Shown one piece after another: positions 7,045 through 7,075 of a DNA stretch of 7,075 nt. Origin of the DNA: Bacteroidota bacterium (GTDB taxonomy: Bacteria > Bacteroidota > Bacteroidia > Chitinophagales > Chitinophagaceae). The stretch's first letter is position 1. Every line of letters starts with the position of its first letter. Under the pieces are notes generated by a model. It worked only from the letters and a program-made list of their open reading frames with translations, made no database searches and had not been told where the DNA came from. Location: assembly GCA_023436425.1 (NCBI GenBank), contig JAEZJD010000202.1, positions 1 through 7,075 of the forward strand, written 5' to 3'. A program made the position numbers and the translations under genes.

Positions 7045-7075
7045 ACAGTTTATAAGCAGCCGTTTCAGGAAGTGC

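Overview
The window looks like chromosomal DNA of a Bacteroidota bacterium, probably a Cytophagales-type one. This is inferred from a large multi-HAMP/GAF hybrid histidine kinase with three receiver domains, a receiver-first histidine kinase, weak or absent Shine-Dalgarno sequences, and A/T-rich intergenic DNA without classical -35/-10 boxes. No similarity search was possible, so the placement is tentative. All genes lie on the + strand and the window is almost fully coding. The genes stop with TAA, TAG or TGA, so the standard code applies. I saw no tRNA, rRNA, CRISPR array or insertion sequence.

Region 1 (1-4439) is a two-component signalling pair. It starts inside a giant hybrid kinase whose 5' end is outside the window: HAMP repeats, GAF, coiled coil, HisKA, HATPase, then three receivers (stop at 3060). 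After a 68-bp gap with an inverted repeat comes a soluble kinase built the other way round: receiver, coiled coil, HisKA, HATPase (3129-4439). A probable intrinsic terminator (4425-4466), whose hairpin loop contains the second kinase's stop codon, closes this unit.

Region 2 (4500-7075) is a different, tightly packed unit. It contains: (a) a 317-aa protein with an N-terminal part resembling the FhaA N-terminal (DUF3662-type) domain and a degenerate C-terminal FHA domain; (b) a 32-codon single-membrane-helix ORF; (c) a PP2C-type Ser/Thr phosphatase with one membrane helix and an external domain that reads like a right-handed beta-helix; (d) starting 1 bp after the phosphatase stop, a reading frame with another hydrophobic helix that meets a TAG after 31 codons near the window edge. 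The phosphatase start codon lies inside the end of the 32-codon ORF (8-bp overlap), which suggests translational coupling.

The order FHA protein, membrane-anchored PP2C, membrane protein recalls the actinobacterial fhaA-fhaB-pstP-rodA-pbpA-pknA-pknB cluster, which controls cell-wall growth by Ser/Thr phosphorylation. My working inference is that region 2 is the start of an analogous cell-envelope phosphosignalling operon, with two very small membrane ORFs and a beta-helix sensor on the phosphatase as its unusual parts. The kinase such a system needs is not in this window and would be expected downstream.
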